Below are positions 62,512 through 64,000 of a stretch of 64,000 nt of DNA, piece by piece. Below the pieces are notes generated by a model, which saw only the letters and a list, made by a program, of their open reading frames with translations, did no database searches and had not been told where the DNA came from. Position 1 is the stretch's first letter; every line of letters begins with the position of its first letter. The DNA comes from Thioclava sediminum. GTDB lineage: Bacteria > Pseudomonadota > Alphaproteobacteria > Rhodobacterales > Rhodobacteraceae. The translations under genes were made by a program, and so were the position numbers. The stretch is from the NCBI RefSeq assembly GCF_002020355.1, contig NZ_MPZV01000002.1, forward strand, positions 806,001-870,000. The letters are read 5' to 3'.

Positions 62512-64000
62512 TCAGCTCTTGCGCGTGCGCTTCACCTTGCGCGCGACCGCCTTCTTCTTGGCAGCGTCGCGGGCCGGTTTGCGCGGGCCCTTTCCGGGGC
62601 CTTTGCGCGGCGGACGCGTGCCGGGGCGGCGGCCCTTGCGGCGCTTGCAGTCACCCGAGGGCATCCCCTGCCCTTCGACTTCCAGCAGCTCCAGCATCAG
62701 CCCGCCGGTGATCGGCACGGCCTCGGACAGCCGCACCCGGACACGCTGCCCGATGGTGATGACCATGCCGGTATCCGAGCCCACCAGCTCCTGCGCCTCG
62801 CGGTCGAAATGGAAGAACTCGCGCCCGATCTCGCGGATCGGGATCAGCCCGTCCGCGCCGGTCTCGTCGAGCTTCACGAAGGCACCGAATTTCTGCACGC
62901 CCGAGATGCGGCCGGTGAACTCGCTACCCACGCGGTCTGACAGGTAGGCGGCCAGATAGCGGTCAGTCGTGTCGCGTTCGGCCACCATTGAGCGGCGCTC
63001 TGTATCGGAAATCTGCTTCGCGGTCTCTTCGAGGTTGTCGATGTCCCACTGGCTCAGCCCGTCCTTGCCCCAGCCATGGCCGAGGATCAGCGCGCGGTGC
63101 ACGATCAGGTCGGAATAGCGCCGGATCGGCGAGGTGAAATGCGCGTAGGACCGCAGCGCGAGGCCGAAATGCCCGTAATTCGTCGGCGCGTAATAGGCCT
63201 GCGTCATCGAGCGCAGCGTCGAGATATTGATCAGCTCGTCGAACTCGGAGCCCTCTGACTGGCTAAGCAGGTTGTTGAGATGCGCGGTTTGCAGCACCTG
63301 CCCCTTCGCCAGCGTGAAGCCCGACGCCTGCGCCACTTCGCGCAAGCTCTCGATCTTCTCGAGGCTCGGTTCCTCGTGGACACGATACAGCAGCGGACGG
63401 CGCAGCTTTTCCAGTTCCTCGGCGGCGGCCACATTGGCCAGCACCATGAACTCCTCGATCAGCTTATGGGCGTCGAGCCGCTCCTTGAACCGGATCGACG
63501 CGACATGGCCATCGTCCCCGATCACGATCTGCCGCTCGGGCAGGTCCAGCTCCAGCGGCTGACGGATCGCGCGGGCGTGCTTGAGCGCCTCGTAAGCCTC
63601 GTAGATCGGGTCGATGATCTCCTCGACCATATCCTCGGTCTTCTCGTCCGGATTGCCGTCGCGCGCCGACTGCACCTGCCCGTATTCGAGCGAGCCGACC
63701 GAACGGATCATCCCGCGCGTGAAGCGATGCGAGACCTTGCGCCCCTGCGCGTCGATCTTCATTCGCACCGCCAGCACCGCACGGTCCACGTTCTCGTGCA
63801 GAGAGCACAGATCGCCCGAGAGGCTATCGGGCAGCATCGGCACGACGCGGTCGGGGAAATAGGTGGAGTTGCCGCGCTTGCGGGCCTCGCGGTCCAGCTC
63901 GGAGCCCGGCGTCACGTAATGCGCCACGTCGGCAATCGCGACCCAGATCAGGAAGCCGCCCTCGTTTTTCGGATCGTCGTCGCGGATCACCAGCACCGCG
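62512..64000 (-). CDS. rnr: Ribonuclease R (3' part of gene; N-terminus beyond window)
   Basis: Processive 3'-5' exoribonuclease of the RNB family. About 496 codons lie in the window and the frame is open to the edge, so the first part of the protein, including the cold-shock domains and the start of the RNB domain, is missing. Visible are STYFPDRVVPMLPDSLSGDLCSL, FTSPIRRYSDLIVHRAL (end of the RNB domain), an S1 domain (FTGRISGVQKFGAFVKLDETGADGLIPI) and a Lys/Arg-rich C-terminal tail, which together distinguish RNase R from RNase II. The codon at 63994-63996 (GTG) is internal and not a start. Confidence 0.93.
   Translation of the reverse strand, partial: AVLVIRDDDPKNEGGFLIWVAIADVAHYVTPGSELDREARKRGNSTYFPDRVVPMLPDSLSGDLCSLHENVDRAVLAVRMKIDAQGRKVSHRFTRGMIRSVGSLEYGQVQSARDGNPDEKTEDMVEEIIDPIYEAYEALKHARAIRQPLELDLPERQIVIGDDGHVASIRFKERLDAHKLIEEFMVLANVAAAEELEKLRRPLLYRVHEEPSLEKIESLREVAQASGFTLAKGQVLQTAHLNNLLSQSEGSEFDELINISTLRSMTQAYYAPTNYGHFGLALRSYAHFTSPIRRYSDLIVHRALILGHGWGKDGLSQWDIDNLEETAKQISDTERRSMVAERDTTDRYLAAYLSDRVGSEFTGRISGVQKFGAFVKLDETGADGLIPIREIGREFFHFDREAQELVGSDTGMVITIGQRVRVRLSEAVPITGGLMLELLEVEGQGMPSGDCKRRKGRRPGTRPPRKGPGKGPRKPARDAAKKKAVARKVKRTRKS

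Noticed and set aside
63994-63996. GTG as the start of the RNase R gene
   Set aside because: The frame is open to the window edge and the protein would begin in the middle of the RNB domain, so the gene continues beyond the window.

Overview
The window looks like a stretch of core chromosome from a GC-rich alphaproteobacterium of the Rhodobacteraceae/Paracoccaceae type. The grounds are gene content: crotonyl-CoA carboxylase/reductase next to ethylmalonyl-CoA mutase, a Pcs-type phosphatidylcholine synthase, a ChvG/ChvI - short HprK - RapZ - EIIA(Man) - HPr regulatory cluster beside pckA, a TauE-like exporter paired with a TIGR02186 protein, and recurrent AAATATCCC-type intergenic repeats. The genus cannot be fixed from the sequence alone. 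I found no rRNA, tRNA, CRISPR array, prophage, insertion sequence or integrase other than the housekeeping xerC.

Layout. 0-9.5 kb: parC (-), a small SH3 protein, an SDR, a twin-TM/HIG1-like protein with a PduO-type cobalamin adenosyltransferase, priA (-), a transaldolase-like aldolase, and DUF484-xerC. 9.5-19 kb: phosphatidylcholine synthase, a secreted unknown, an EamA transporter (-), truA, a two-gene polysaccharide initiation cassette (-), a class IV aminotransferase, a universal stress protein, DUF2267, and nfu-tsaB-rimI. 19-24.7 kb: a BMP-type nucleoside ABC transporter with purine nucleoside phosphorylase. 24.7-28.9 kb: TauE/TIGR02186, an SDR (-), and a RecD-like helicase (-) bracketed by a perfect 23-bp inverted repeat. 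28.9-32.5 kb: divergent ecm and ccr. 32.8-37.2 kb: an Frc-like sugar ABC transporter (-) divergent from a ROK regulator, with a large palindrome between symmetric promoters. 37.1-42.7 kb: a two-component system (-) divergent from a one-PDZ HtrA protease, an ArnT/PMT-like glycosyltransferase (-), and a glycine-zipper lipoprotein. 42.9-49.4 kb: cydDCABX, including a 39-residue CydX. 49.5-53.2 kb: etfBA, a DUF6473-like gene (-), and hbd. 53.4-58.9 kb (-): chvI-chvG-hprK-rapZ-EIIA(Man)-HPr and an acyltransferase. 59.2-64 kb: pckA, a phospholipase D-family protein, and the 3' part of rnr (-).

The metabolic theme is growth on acetate and other C2/C4 substrates. Ccr and Ecm carry the ethylmalonyl-CoA pathway, the PduO enzyme can supply the adenosylcobalamin that Ecm needs, Hbd and EtfAB handle acyl-CoA redox steps, and PckA makes PEP for gluconeogenesis under the likely eye of ChvG/ChvI and the HprK/HPr relay. 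CydABX gives a high-affinity quinol oxidase, with an FNR-like box ahead of cydA.

I did not find a convincing new defence, mobile or biosynthetic system. The observations most worth following are regulatory: the ROK/frc palindrome, the direct repeats ahead of pckA, the paired TTGCGC boxes between ecm and ccr, and the dispersed hairpin repeat family. Start codons were chosen from ribosome-binding sites, gene overlaps and family knowledge; no database search was run.
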